Shown piece by piece: positions 7,401-14,980 of a stretch of 48,898 bases of DNA. The stretch is taken from the NCBI GenBank assembly GCA_043742955.1, contig JAYTXL010000005.1, positions 1 to 48,898 on the forward strand, written 5' to 3'. Position 1 is the first letter of the stretch, and every line of letters starts with the position of its first letter. This DNA comes from JAYTXL01 sp043742955. Its GTDB lineage: Bacteria; Verrucomicrobiota; Verrucomicrobiia; Limisphaerales; JAYTXL01. The notes below the pieces were generated by a model. It had not been told where the DNA came from and ran no database searches. It worked only from the letters and a program-made list of their open reading frames with translations. A program made the position numbers and the translations under genes.

Positions 7401-8323
7401 TACGCCAGCGGCCCATCGTGTTCGCGACGCCCGCCTACCAGTATCTGGCGGAGTCGATAATGCACCGCGGGTTCGGCGTGCGGGGCGGCCGGGAGCGGAA
7501 GGAATTTCCCGACGGCGAACTTTATCAGCGAATTCTGGACGACGTCAGCGGCCGGGACATCGTGGTGGTGGGCGGCACCATTGCGGACAGCGACACGCTG
7601 GAAATCTACGATCTGGCCTGTGCCCTGGTGAAATATGGGGCGCGCAGCCTCACGCTGGTGGTGCCGTATTTTGGTTACTCGACGATGGAGCGCGCCGTCA
7701 AGACCGGCGAAGTGGTCACGGCCAAAACGCGCGCCCGGTTGTTCTCCTCGATCCCGGCGGCGACGTTTGGCAACCGGCTCGTGCTCGTGGACCTGCACAA
7801 CGCGGGTCTGCCGCATTACTTTGAAGACGGGATCCAGCCGGTGCACCTGAACGCCAAGGATTTGATCAAGAAACTGGTCGGGCGCTTCGGCGGCAAATCG
7901 TTCGTGCTGGCCTGCACCGACGCGGGCCGGGCCAAGTGGGTGGAGTCGCTCGCCGGCGAAATGGGAGTCGGCACCGCCTTCGTTTACAAACGGCGGCTCG
8001 ACGGCGAGCGCACCGAAATCACCGGGGTCAGCGCCACGGTGAACCGTCGGCGCGTCGTCATTTACGACGACATGATCCGCACCGGGAGTTCCCTGCTTCA
8101 CGCGGCCCAGGCCTATCGCGCGGCGGGTGCGCAACAAGTCTTCGCCGTCGCAACGCATGGCGTTTTCCCCGGCGACGCCTTGAACCGGATTACCGGCACC
8201 GGCCTGCTGGACGGCCTGGCCTGCACCGACACGCACCCGAATGTTCTGGAGTTGCCCCCGCAGCAGGTTCATGTAGAGTCGGTGGCTGGCATGCTCACCG
8301 ATTACCTAAAGGAAAGCCTATGA
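7397..8323 (+). CDS. prs: Ribose-phosphate pyrophosphokinase (PRPP synthetase)
   Basis: 308 residues. Makes PRPP from ribose 5-phosphate and ATP, here evidently for the neighbouring PncB. Family features: KEFPDGELYQRI near residue 40, the YGARSLTLVVPYFGYSTMERAV flexible-loop region, VDLHN, and the PRPP-binding loop VIYDDMIRTGSSLLHAAQAY. The loop departs from the usual DDMIDTGGT: Arg replaces the second conserved Asp and Ser replaces Gly, so it may be a divergent, pathway-dedicated isoform. It overlaps pncB by 4 bp at its start and nadE by 4 bp at its end. PRPP synthetase homologues inside NrtR-regulated NAD operons are known from other bacteria. A housekeeping copy probably exists elsewhere. 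Confidence 0.88.
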   Translation: MIRQRPIVFATPAYQYLAESIMHRGFGVRGGRERKEFPDGELYQRILDDVSGRDIVVVGGTIADSDTLEIYDLACALVKYGARSLTLVVPYFGYSTMERAVKTGEVVTAKTRARLFSSIPAATFGNRLVLVDLHNAGLPHYFEDGIQPVHLNAKDLIKKLVGRFGGKSFVLACTDAGRAKWVESLAGEMGVGTAFVYKRRLDGERTEITGVSATVNRRRVVIYDDMIRTGSSLLHAAQAYRAAGAQQVFAVATHGVFPGDALNRITGTGLLDGLACTDTHPNVLELPPQQVHVESVAGMLTDYLKESL

Positions 8324-10338
8324 AGCTGATTAAAGTCGGCGCCGCGGTCTTGAATCAGACGGCATTGGATTGGGAGCACAACCAGCGAAACATCATCGGT
8401 GCCATCCGCGCCGCGAAGGCGCAAAAGGTTTCGGTCCTTTGCCTCCCGGAACTGGCCATTAGCGGTTACGGCTGCGAGGATGCCTTTCACTCCCCGAGCG
8501 TGCACAAAATTGCCTGGGAGATGCTGCAAGGAATTCTGCCGGAAACCAAGGGCATCATTGTGGCGATCGGGTTGCCGGTATTCCATCAAAAGGCCCTCTT
8601 CAATTGCGCCTGCCTGGCGATAAATGGGAAAATTGCGGGCCTGACCGCCAAACAAAATCTGGCCGGCGACGGGATCCATTACGAACCCCGCTTCTTCAAA
8701 GCCTGGCCCCGCCAGCTCACCGGCACGCTCCGCGCCAACGGCCAGGAGATTCCGATTGGCGATCTCTATTACGACTGCGGCGGGGTGACGATCGGTTTTG
8801 AAATTTGCGAGGATGCCTGGGTTTCCACGCGGCCCGGCTCGGAACTGGCGCTCAAGGGCGTGGACATTATTCTGAATCCGAGCGCGTCGCATTTCGCCTT
8901 CGGGAAGCAGCAGGTGCGCAAGCGCTTCGTGCAGGAGGGTTCGCGGGCCTTTGGGGTCAGCTACATCTACGCCAACCTGCTGGGAAATGATGCCGGCCGG
9001 GTGATCTACGACGGCGGCGCCATCATCGCCACCCAGGGGCGCTTGGTGGGCCAGGGACCGCGCTTCAGCTTTGCCGATCAGCACGTCACCACGGCGATTG
9101 TGGATGTGGAAGCGACGCGCATGAGCCAGTCCCGCACGGCCAGCTTCAAACCGAATCTCGAGGAGGGCGTCAAGAATTGTCTTGTGCGCGAGTTTGCCTA
9201 CCCGGCCATCGCGCCGGAAGCGGAGGTGGTGCACGTTGCGGATTGGGAAACCGGCTCCGCTGTGAAGGAGGAGGAATTCGCGCGCGCGGAGGCGCTGGGC
9301 TTGTTCGATTACATGCGTAAGAGCCGTTCCAACGGCTTCGTCGTTTCTCTGAGCGGTGGCGCGGATTCGGCGGCCATTTCTTGTCTGGTTCATTTGATGG
9401 TGGAATTTGGGATCAGCGAACTGGGCGCCGGGGGATTTTACCGGAAGCTTCCGTATCTGACCCGGCCCGGCGCGCCTTCCCAAAAAAACGCGGTGCGGGA
9501 GACCATGGGCCGGTTATTGACCTGTGTTTACCAGGCATCCGCCAATAGCGGCGACGTCACGCGGAAGGCCGCCCGCGCGGTGGCGGAAGGGGTCGGTGCT
9601 GAATTCCACGAACTCGACATCGCGCCCGTCGTCGAGAACTACATTCACATGATTGAAAAATCGGTCGGCCGCCGCCTGACCTGGCAACAGGACGACGTCG
9701 TGCTGCAAAACATCCAGGCGCGTGTCCGCTCGCCGAGCGTCTGGATGCTGGCCAACATGAAAAACGCGCTGCTCGTCGCCACCAGCAACCGCTCGGAGGC
9801 GGCGGTTGGCTATGCCACGATGGACGGCGACACGAGCGGCGGGCTCTCGCCCATTGCGGGGATCGACAAAGCCTTTCTCCGCCATTGGCTGCGCTGGCTG
9901 GAACAGCACGGGCCGGACGGCACGCATGCCTTTCCTTTTCTTAGCCAGGTCAATGGCCAGGCCCCCACCGCCGAATTACGCCCACCCGGTGATAAGCAGA
10001 CCGACGAGGATGATTTAATGCCCTACGAGTTGCTCGACGCGATTGAGCGCGCCGCGATTCTCAACAAGCTTAGTCCGGTGGAAGTAATGCAGCAAATGCA
10101 GCTGGCGTTTCCCCAATATGCCACGGGACAATTGAAGCTCTGGATCAAACGCTTTTTTAATCTGTGGTGCCGCAATCAATGGAAGCGGGAGCGTTACGCC
10201 CCGTCATTCCATCTGGACGACGAGAACCTGGATCCGAAAACGTGGTGTCGCTTCCCGATTTTATCCGGCGGCTACGCGCGCGAGCTTTCGGCGTTGGGCG
10301 AATCGAGCGGACCGCGCCGGGCCCGGCGAAAACGCTGA
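8320..10338 (+). CDS. nadE: Glutamine-dependent NAD+ synthetase
   Basis: 672 residues; amidates nicotinate adenine dinucleotide to NAD using ammonia released from glutamine, the last step of NAD synthesis. The N-terminal half (1 to about 290) is a nitrilase-type glutaminase with triad Glu44 (LPELAISGYG), Lys111 (LTAKQNL) and Cys163 (EICEDAW). The C-terminal half is the ATP pyrophosphatase synthetase with P-loop SGGADS at 345-350, and TSNRSEAAVGYATMDGDTSGG as the NaAD-binding region. Length agrees with two-domain enzymes. I chose ATG 8320, which overlaps the prs stop (ATGA); the frame is open further upstream but only as a shadow of prs. NadD, needed between PncB and NadE, is not in the window. 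Confidence 0.95.
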   Translation: MKLIKVGAAVLNQTALDWEHNQRNIIGAIRAAKAQKVSVLCLPELAISGYGCEDAFHSPSVHKIAWEMLQGILPETKGIIVAIGLPVFHQKALFNCACLAINGKIAGLTAKQNLAGDGIHYEPRFFKAWPRQLTGTLRANGQEIPIGDLYYDCGGVTIGFEICEDAWVSTRPGSELALKGVDIILNPSASHFAFGKQQVRKRFVQEGSRAFGVSYIYANLLGNDAGRVIYDGGAIIATQGRLVGQGPRFSFADQHVTTAIVDVEATRMSQSRTASFKPNLEEGVKNCLVREFAYPAIAPEAEVVHVADWETGSAVKEEEFARAEALGLFDYMRKSRSNGFVVSLSGGADSAAISCLVHLMVEFGISELGAGGFYRKLPYLTRPGAPSQKNAVRETMGRLLTCVYQASANSGDVTRKAARAVAEGVGAEFHELDIAPVVENYIHMIEKSVGRRLTWQQDDVVLQNIQARVRSPSVWMLANMKNALLVATSNRSEAAVGYATMDGDTSGGLSPIAGIDKAFLRHWLRWLEQHGPDGTHAFPFLSQVNGQAPTAELRPPGDKQTDEDDLMPYELLDAIERAAILNKLSPVEVMQQMQLAFPQYATGQLKLWIKRFFNLWCRNQWKRERYAPSFHLDDENLDPKTWCRFPILSGGYARELSALGESSGPRRARRKR

Positions 10339-10359
10339 AGCATCTTCACCGGAACAATT

Positions 10360-11082
10360 ATGCCATTCACTTACGAATACCCGCACCCGGCCGTCACGGT
10401 GGACTGCATCATCTTCGCCCTCCTCGAGGACGAATTGAAGGTGCTGCTCATCCAGCGCGGCGCAGCGCCCCACCAGAACTGCTGGGCACTGCCGGGCGGC
10501 TTTGTCGAGATCGATGAAAGCATCGACGCGGCGGCGTTGCGCGAGCTCAACGAGGAAACCGGCGTCGAAAAAGTTTTTCTAGAGCAACTCTACACGTTTG
10601 GCGAACCCAAACGCGACCCGCGCGAGCGCGTCATTAGTGTGGCCTATTATTCCCTGGTCAAATTAAGCGAGCACGCCATCCGCGCCGGATCGGACGCCGT
10701 GCACGCCGGCTGGTTTTCCACCCGCAAGCTCCCACGGCTGGCCTTCGACCACGCGACCATCCTGACCATGGCCATCAATCGGCTGCAGGGTAAAGTAGTC
10801 TATGCCCCGGTCATTTTTGAACTGCTCCCGACCAAGTTCAAACTGCCCCAGCTGCAAAAACTGTATGAGCTGATTCTGGAACGCCCGTTGGACAAGCGTA
10901 ACTTCCGCAAGAAGATTCTCGGCGCCGGCATCGTCACCCCCTTGAACGAATTCGACACCACCGAACCGGGCCGCCCGGCCAAGCTTTACAAGTTTGACAA
11001 GAAGAAATTCCAGAAAATGCAGGAGCATGGGTTCGCGTTTGAAATCAAACCCGATTCCCCGCGGAAGAAACGGCACGTATGA
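10360..11082 (+). CDS. nrtR: NrtR-like Nudix/winged-helix regulator of NAD metabolism
   Basis: 240 residues: an N-terminal Nudix domain (about 10-140) and a C-terminal winged-helix region (about 150-225; FELLPTKFKLPQLQKLYELIL, then a basic RNFRKKILGAGIVTPL recognition segment). This is the architecture of NrtR, the ADP-ribose-responsive repressor of NAD genes. The Nudix box is complete at residues 47-69: G, E53, R61-E62, E65-E66, G68, all conserved. Many NrtR proteins have a degraded box and only bind ADP-ribose; this one may also hydrolyse ADP-ribose or a related dinucleotide. It lies between nadE (21 bp) and pncA (4-bp overlap), and the probable operator is ahead of pncB, implying autoregulation. 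Alternative: a plain ADP-ribose pyrophosphatase. Confidence 0.82.
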   Translation: MPFTYEYPHPAVTVDCIIFALLEDELKVLLIQRGAAPHQNCWALPGGFVEIDESIDAAALRELNEETGVEKVFLEQLYTFGEPKRDPRERVISVAYYSLVKLSEHAIRAGSDAVHAGWFSTRKLPRLAFDHATILTMAINRLQGKVVYAPVIFELLPTKFKLPQLQKLYELILERPLDKRNFRKKILGAGIVTPLNEFDTTEPGRPAKLYKFDKKKFQKMQEHGFAFEIKPDSPRKKRHV

Positions 11083-11681
11083 CCAAGAAGGCCCTGATCA
11101 TCGTCGATGTCCAGAACGACTTCATCCCGGGTGGATCGCTGGCCGTCCCCGAGGGCGACCAGGTGGTGGGCGTGATCAATGACTTGCAGCTCCGGTTTGA
11201 TCTGGTGATCGCAACCCAGGACTGGCACCCCCCTCACCACGGCAGCTTCGCCTCCAATCATCCCGGCAAAAAACCCGGCGAAGTCATCCGCCTCAATGGA
11301 TTGACCCAGATTCTCTGGCCAGATCACTGTGTACAAGACTCCTTGGGCGCGCAATTCGTCCAGGGCTTGCAAGCCGACCGGATTACAAAAATCTTTCGCA
11401 AGGGTACCGACCCCGAAGTGGACAGCTACAGCGGCCTGTTCGACAACGGCCACCGCAAGGACACCGGCCTCGGAGATTACTTGAAGGACCAAAAGGTAGA
11501 CGACGTTTACATCGTGGGGCTGGCGACGGATTACTGCGTGAAATTCACCGCGCTCGACTGTCGCAACCTCGGTTTCCGCACCCACATCCTTCAAGCCGGC
11601 TGCCGCGCCGTCAACCTGCAGGCCGGCGACGGCGAACACGCGCTCGAACAAATGCGCCGGGCCGGTGTGCTGGTCGAGTAG
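11079..11681 (+). CDS. pncA: Nicotinamidase
   Basis: 200 residues. Hydrolyses nicotinamide to nicotinate and ammonia, supplying PncB. Catalytic triad Asp10 (IIVDVQNDF), Lys108 (FRKGT) and Cys153 (ATDYCVKFTALD); metal ligands Asp48 and His50 (TQDWHPPHHGSF) with His83 (WPDHCV). The length matches bacterial PncA. The start overlaps the NrtR-like stop by 4 bp, so it is the last gene of the salvage operon. The next gene, cysN, converges from the other strand 114 bp away. No clear terminator was seen between them. High certainty. Confidence 0.95.
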   Translation: MTKKALIIVDVQNDFIPGGSLAVPEGDQVVGVINDLQLRFDLVIATQDWHPPHHGSFASNHPGKKPGEVIRLNGLTQILWPDHCVQDSLGAQFVQGLQADRITKIFRKGTDPEVDSYSGLFDNGHRKDTGLGDYLKDQKVDDVYIVGLATDYCVKFTALDCRNLGFRTHILQAGCRAVNLQAGDGEHALEQMRRAGVLVE

Positions 11682-11795
11682 GATCCGGGAGACGTGGCCC
11701 AGATGACCAGACCGCGATGACCATTCCGCTGCTCGCGTTGGATCAACGTGATCTTGTTGTCCGGTTGCCGCGCGTCGAGCGGAGGGCCGGCGGCG

Positions 11796-13142
11796 TCAGA
11801 TGGTGAAGTCATCGTATTCGGGTTTCACCAACTCGGTGGGCGGTTGCAACATGCCGGCACCCACGGTGTGGTTGGTGCCTGGTTCGATCAAAATGAAGGA
11901 ACCGGTGAGCCGGTTTTTTTCGTAGCCATCAAATATCAGCGGGCGAGCCGTGCGCAAGCGAATCTCCCCCAAATCGTTCACCGTAAGCTCCGCCGGCCCC
12001 GGCTCGGGCTCCAGATTTTCAAAATTAATCCGGCTCTCGAGACACGTGACCAGGACCTGGAGGGTCTGGGTGGTGTGTTTGAGCAACAGCTTCTTTCCGC
12101 TCAGCAGCGGGCGGGGACTCATCCAGCAGATGCGCGCGCGCAGATCGCTGCTCAGGCCCGGCAAATCCTCCGGCCCAATGAGCATGTCCCCCCGGCTGAT
12201 GTCGAGATCATGGTCGAGCACGACGGTGACGGACTGCGGACAGAAGGCCTGCTGCAAGGGGCCGTCAAACGTCCAGATGGACTTGACCGTGCTCATCTGG
12301 CCGCTCGGAAGCGCCATTACTTTCTGACCAACCTTCACGATGCCGCCCGCGATCTGCCCGCTGAGTCCGCGAAAATCATGCAACCCGGGGTCCCGCGGAT
12401 TATTCGGACGATTCACCCACTGCACCGGCAGGCGAAAACCGTTCAGGTTCCAATCGGAAGCAATGGAAATGGATTCCAGATGGCCGAGCAATGTTGGGCC
12501 GTCATACCAGGGGGTATGCTTGGAGGGATCAACGACATTGTCGCCATTCAGAGCACTGAGGGGAATGAATTTCACGTCCTTCATGTTCAGGCGCGGGAGG
12601 AACGACTCAAAATCATCCCGGATCTCCAGAAATCGTTCCTCGCTCCAATCGACGAGATCCATCTTGTTCACCGCAATGACCAGGTGCGGGATGCGCAGCA
12701 GGGAGGCAATGTAGGTGTGGCGGCGGCTCTGCTCGATGACCCCCAGGCGCGCGTCCACCAGCACAATGGAGAGGTTGGCGGTCGAGGCACCGGTGACCAT
12801 GTTGCGGGTGTACTGCACATGGCCCGGCGTGTCCGCAACGATGAACTTGCGCTTGGGGGTGGCAAAATATCGGTACGCCACATCGATGGTGATGCCCTGC
12901 TCCCGCTCCGCGCGCAGCCCGTCGGTGAGGTTGGCGAGATTGATTTGTCCGCCGCCGGTGATGTCCGCGGAACGTTCGAGCGCCTCGATCTGATCTTCCA
13001 TCAGGTTCTTGGAGTCGTAGAGCAGCCGGCCAATGAGCGTGGACTTGCCGTCGTCCACGGAGCCGCACGTGTTGAAACGAAGCAGGTCGATGGGATGCGA
13101 ACTCGGAAATCGGAGATCGGAGTTGGGAGATCGGGTGGGCAT
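11796..13142 (-). CDS. cysN: Sulfate adenylyltransferase subunit 1 (GTPase)
   Basis: 448 residues. With CysD forms ATP sulfurylase, coupling GTP hydrolysis to synthesis of APS from sulfate. GTPase motifs: GSVDDGKST at 27-35, the switch GITIDVAYRYF, DTPGH, NKMDL. Two EF-Tu-like beta-barrel domains follow. There is no C-terminal APS kinase extension, unlike CysNC fusions. Canonical CysN begins shortly before DLLRF; here about 16 extra residues (PTRSPNSDLRFPSSH) are encoded by a degenerate heptamer array at 13094-13135, and no ATG exists after it, so the array is probably translated. Last gene of the leftward cys operon, separated from cysD by a four-helix-bundle gene. Confidence 0.93.
   Translation of the reverse strand: MPTRSPNSDLRFPSSHPIDLLRFNTCGSVDDGKSTLIGRLLYDSKNLMEDQIEALERSADITGGGQINLANLTDGLRAEREQGITIDVAYRYFATPKRKFIVADTPGHVQYTRNMVTGASTANLSIVLVDARLGVIEQSRRHTYIASLLRIPHLVIAVNKMDLVDWSEERFLEIRDDFESFLPRLNMKDVKFIPLSALNGDNVVDPSKHTPWYDGPTLLGHLESISIASDWNLNGFRLPVQWVNRPNNPRDPGLHDFRGLSGQIAGGIVKVGQKVMALPSGQMSTVKSIWTFDGPLQQAFCPQSVTVVLDHDLDISRGDMLIGPEDLPGLSSDLRARICWMSPRPLLSGKKLLLKHTTQTLQVLVTCLESRINFENLEPEPGPAELTVNDLGEIRLRTARPLIFDGYEKNRLTGSFILIEPGTNHTVGAGMLQPPTELVKPEYDDFTI
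13094..13135 (+). repeat. Heptamer array (ATCGGAG unit) in cysN 5' end
   Basis: Six degenerate 7-bp units in a row: gatgcga, actcgga, aatcgga, gatcgga, gttggga, gatcggg. It lies inside the first codons of cysN. The array at 13538-13565 carries the reverse complement of the same unit, so the two form inverted flanks around the four-helix-bundle gene. Confidence 0.8.
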
Positions 13143-13155
13143 GAGCGGATCTTGG

Positions 13156-13524
13156 TTAGGTGCGGTTGTCCAATGAGCGGATCAAGCCACTGATGAGTTT
13201 ACCGGTTCGGATACAGCGGCCCAGCAGAGCAGACTGTTCTTCTGCGGAGATGAAATGATTGTCGAGCAGCAGGTAATTCATGGAGCGGACTTCGCCACAC
13301 GAGCGACGTGCATAGCCATAGGCCTGCTTTTTCTCACCGACATGGATGCTCTCCCAGCCTTCCGCGAGGTTATTTATCACGGAGACGGCGGCGCGGCGAA
13401 GCTGATCGGTCAGGCCAAAGTCGCGAGACAAAGGTTCGCGACGGCAGTAGCCGTAAACTTCGTTGGTCAGTTCACGAGCGGCCTGCCAAGCGTCCAAATC
13501 TTCAAATGATTTCGGTGCTGCCAT
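13156..13524 (-). CDS. Four-helix-bundle protein (23S rRNA intervening-sequence family)
   Basis: 122 residues of the S23/IVS-encoded four-helix-bundle family: FEDLDAWQAARELTNEVYGYC at the start, DQLRRAAVSVINNLAEGWE in helix 2, then YGYARRSCGEVRSMNYLLLDN and a final helix. Family members occur inside 23S rRNA intervening sequences and as solitary genes; their function is unknown, though related bundles serve as accessory proteins of diversity-generating retroelements. Here it sits between cysD (43 bp upstream) and cysN (13 bp downstream), where no such gene normally occurs, flanked on both sides by heptamer arrays in opposite orientation. I infer it arrived as a repeat-flanked cassette. A role in sulfate assimilation is unlikely. 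Confidence 0.88.
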   Translation of the reverse strand: MAAPKSFEDLDAWQAARELTNEVYGYCRREPLSRDFGLTDQLRRAAVSVINNLAEGWESIHVGEKKQAYGYARRSCGEVRSMNYLLLDNHFISAEEQSALLGRCIRTGKLISGLIRSLDNRT

Positions 13525-13537
13525 AGTGTTTCCCTAT

Positions 13538-13565
13538 CTTCGATCTCCGAACTCCCAGCTCCGTC
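13538..13565 (-). repeat. Heptamer array (CTCCGAT unit), right flank of four-helix-bundle gene
   Basis: Four degenerate units read on the plus strand as cttcgat, ctccgaa, ctcccag, ctccgtc, ending 3 bp before the cysD stop. It is the reverse complement of the unit in the array at 13094-13135. Confidence 0.7.
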
Positions 13566-13567
13566 CG

Positions 13568-14506
13568 CTAAAAATACCCCGCCTTCTTCCGATCTTCCAT
13601 CGCGGCTTCGCTGGCCTTGTCATCGGCGCGGGAACCGCGCTCCGTGACGCGCGCGGCGGCGACTTCGCCAATGATGTCTTCCACGCTGTCGGCCGGCGAC
13701 TCAATCATGCCGGTGCTAATCATGTCGGCAATGGTTCGAACACGGACCACCATTTTCTGAATCGGCTCTTTCGCGGTCGGACGCGCACCGGCATACGGAT
13801 CGGGCTGGGTGGCGCCCAGGTGCGCGGGCGGCACGGGCAACCACTGGCCGCCGCGTCGAAAACACTCGCGCGTGTGGCTGAAATAAATGCTGGGCACTTC
13901 CAGTCGCTCCTTTTTGATGTATTCCCACACGTCCATCTCGGTCCAATTGGAGAGAGGGAAAACGCGCATGTTCTCGCCAGGATTGAGGCGGGCGTTATAC
14001 AGGTTCCAGATTTCCGGGCGCTGATTCTTCGGATCCCATTGGCCAAATCCGTCACGGAAGCTGAAAAAGCGCTCCTTCGCCCGGGCTTTCTCCTCATCCC
14101 GCCGCGCGCCGCCAATGGCGCAGTCGAAGCGGAATTCCTCAATGGCACCGAGCAGCACGGGGATCTGGAGCTGGTTGCGGCTGATTTGGCCTGGCACCGC
14201 GGTGGCGTGGCCATTCGCGATGGCACTGTCAACGGTGCGCACAATGAGTTTCGCCCCCAATTGTTTCGCGCGGCGATCACGGAATTCCAGCAGCTCGGGA
14301 AACTCGTGGCCGGTCTCGATGTTGAGAAAAGGCATCGGAATGTCCGACGGGCGAAAGGCCTTTTCTGCCAGCCGCAGCAGGCAGATGGAATCTTTGCCGC
14401 CGGAGAACAGCAGCGCCGGCCGTTCAAACTCCGCCGCCACCTCCCGCATGATGTGAACGGCCTCGGTTTCGAGATATTGCAGATGGTCGAGATGATAACT
14501 ACTCAT
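13568..14506 (-). CDS. cysD: Sulfate adenylyltransferase subunit 2
   Basis: 312 residues; catalytic, PAPS-reductase-like subunit that adenylates sulfate to APS, working with CysN. The N-terminal PP-loop SGGKDS at 35-40 binds ATP; further family blocks are NIETGHEFPELLEFRD, GGARRDEEKARAKER, NWTEMDVWEYI and RECFRRGGQWLP, and the C-terminal RVRTIADMISTGMIESPADSVEDIIGEVAAARVTERGSRADD region. Length is normal. The order cysD then cysN is canonical but interrupted by the repeat-flanked four-helix-bundle gene. Upstream lies the broken GxxExxY gene. High certainty. Confidence 0.95.
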   Translation of the reverse strand: MSSYHLDHLQYLETEAVHIMREVAAEFERPALLFSGGKDSICLLRLAEKAFRPSDIPMPFLNIETGHEFPELLEFRDRRAKQLGAKLIVRTVDSAIANGHATAVPGQISRNQLQIPVLLGAIEEFRFDCAIGGARRDEEKARAKERFFSFRDGFGQWDPKNQRPEIWNLYNARLNPGENMRVFPLSNWTEMDVWEYIKKERLEVPSIYFSHTRECFRRGGQWLPVPPAHLGATQPDPYAGARPTAKEPIQKMVVRVRTIADMISTGMIESPADSVEDIIGEVAAARVTERGSRADDKASEAAMEDRKKAGYF

Positions 14507-14510
14507 GAGC

Positions 14511-14564
14511 TACGAATTTCATCGGAATTGGAGTGACACGGATTTCACGAATTGGCACGGATGG
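14511..14564 (+). repeat. Short repeat array (CACGAATT/CACGGATT), left flank of GxxExxY gene
   Basis: Tandem degenerate 9-10 bp words, clearest as CACGGATTT, CACGAATTGG, CACGGATGG at 14536-14564, with weaker TACGAATTTC at 14511. The same word appears as its reverse complement at 14951-14980 on the other side of the GxxExxY gene. Confidence 0.7.
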
Positions 14565-14568
14565 TTTT

Positions 14569-14943
14569 TTAAAGAATGATGCGCTTCCATTTCAAGGAGT
14601 TTCCGCCGAAGTTCACGAGCAAACCAAGACGGAGCTTGGAGGCGGCGAGGTAGTTCAGGACTTGCTTCACGTGGGCGTCGGTGAGGGAATCGATGGCTTT
14701 CGCTTCGAACAGGATTTTGTCTCAGAGGACGAAGTCAGCCCGGTAGTGGTGCGGAAGAATGACACCTTTGTAGCTTACTTCGTATTTCTTCTCACGGCTG
14801 CTCGGAATGTTCGCGCGGCTCAGTTCCACCACGAGCGCATCTTTGTAAATGACTTCGTCGTGGCCCTTGCCCAGCTCGCGATGGACTTCCATGCACAGCC
14901 CAATCAGATGATGTGTCTCCTCGCGGTAAAGCAGTTCAGGCAT
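14569..14943 (-). pseudogene. GxxExxY-family protein gene with in-frame TGA
   Basis: 125-codon frame beginning MPELLYREETHHLIG. It contains the name-giving motif GHDEVIY and continues to RADFVL, where a TGA (14722-14724) interrupts it. The same frame then continues without shift as DKILFEAKAIDSL and ends near LLVNFGGNSLKWKRIIL with TAA at 14569. In intact members this position reads as one residue between RADFVL and DKILFEAKA, so a single nonsense change explains the break. The family has a PD-(D/E)XK-like nuclease fold; the second half, which carries the E-x-K element (FEAKA), is lost from the truncated product. TGA ends many genes here, so recoding is unlikely. It lies between cysH and cysD, flanked by inverted short repeats. 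Confidence 0.82.
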
Positions 14944-14950
14944 GGGAATC

Positions 14951-14980
14951 AATTCGTGATAATTCGTGCAATCCGTGTCT
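14951..14980 (-). repeat. Short repeat array (AATTCGTGNN), right flank of GxxExxY gene
   Basis: Three 10-bp units on the plus strand: aattcgtgat, aattcgtgca, atccgtgtct. It directly abuts the cysH stop codon. Orientation is opposite to the array at 14511-14564. Confidence 0.7.

Noticed and set aside
13094..13135. Heptamer arrays as a CRISPR
   Set aside because: Units are 7 bp, contiguous, degenerate and without spacers; no cas genes.
11748..13193. 481-codon plus-strand open frame opposite cysN
   Set aside because: Antisense shadow of a high-GC gene; cysN on the minus strand has all GTPase motifs, and the plus frame shows no recognisable domain.
14722..14724. In-frame TGA as selenocysteine or recoded codon
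   Set aside because: TGA is the ordinary stop for many genes in the window (for example nadE and pncB), no SECIS-like hairpin was evident, and the family has no Cys at this place.
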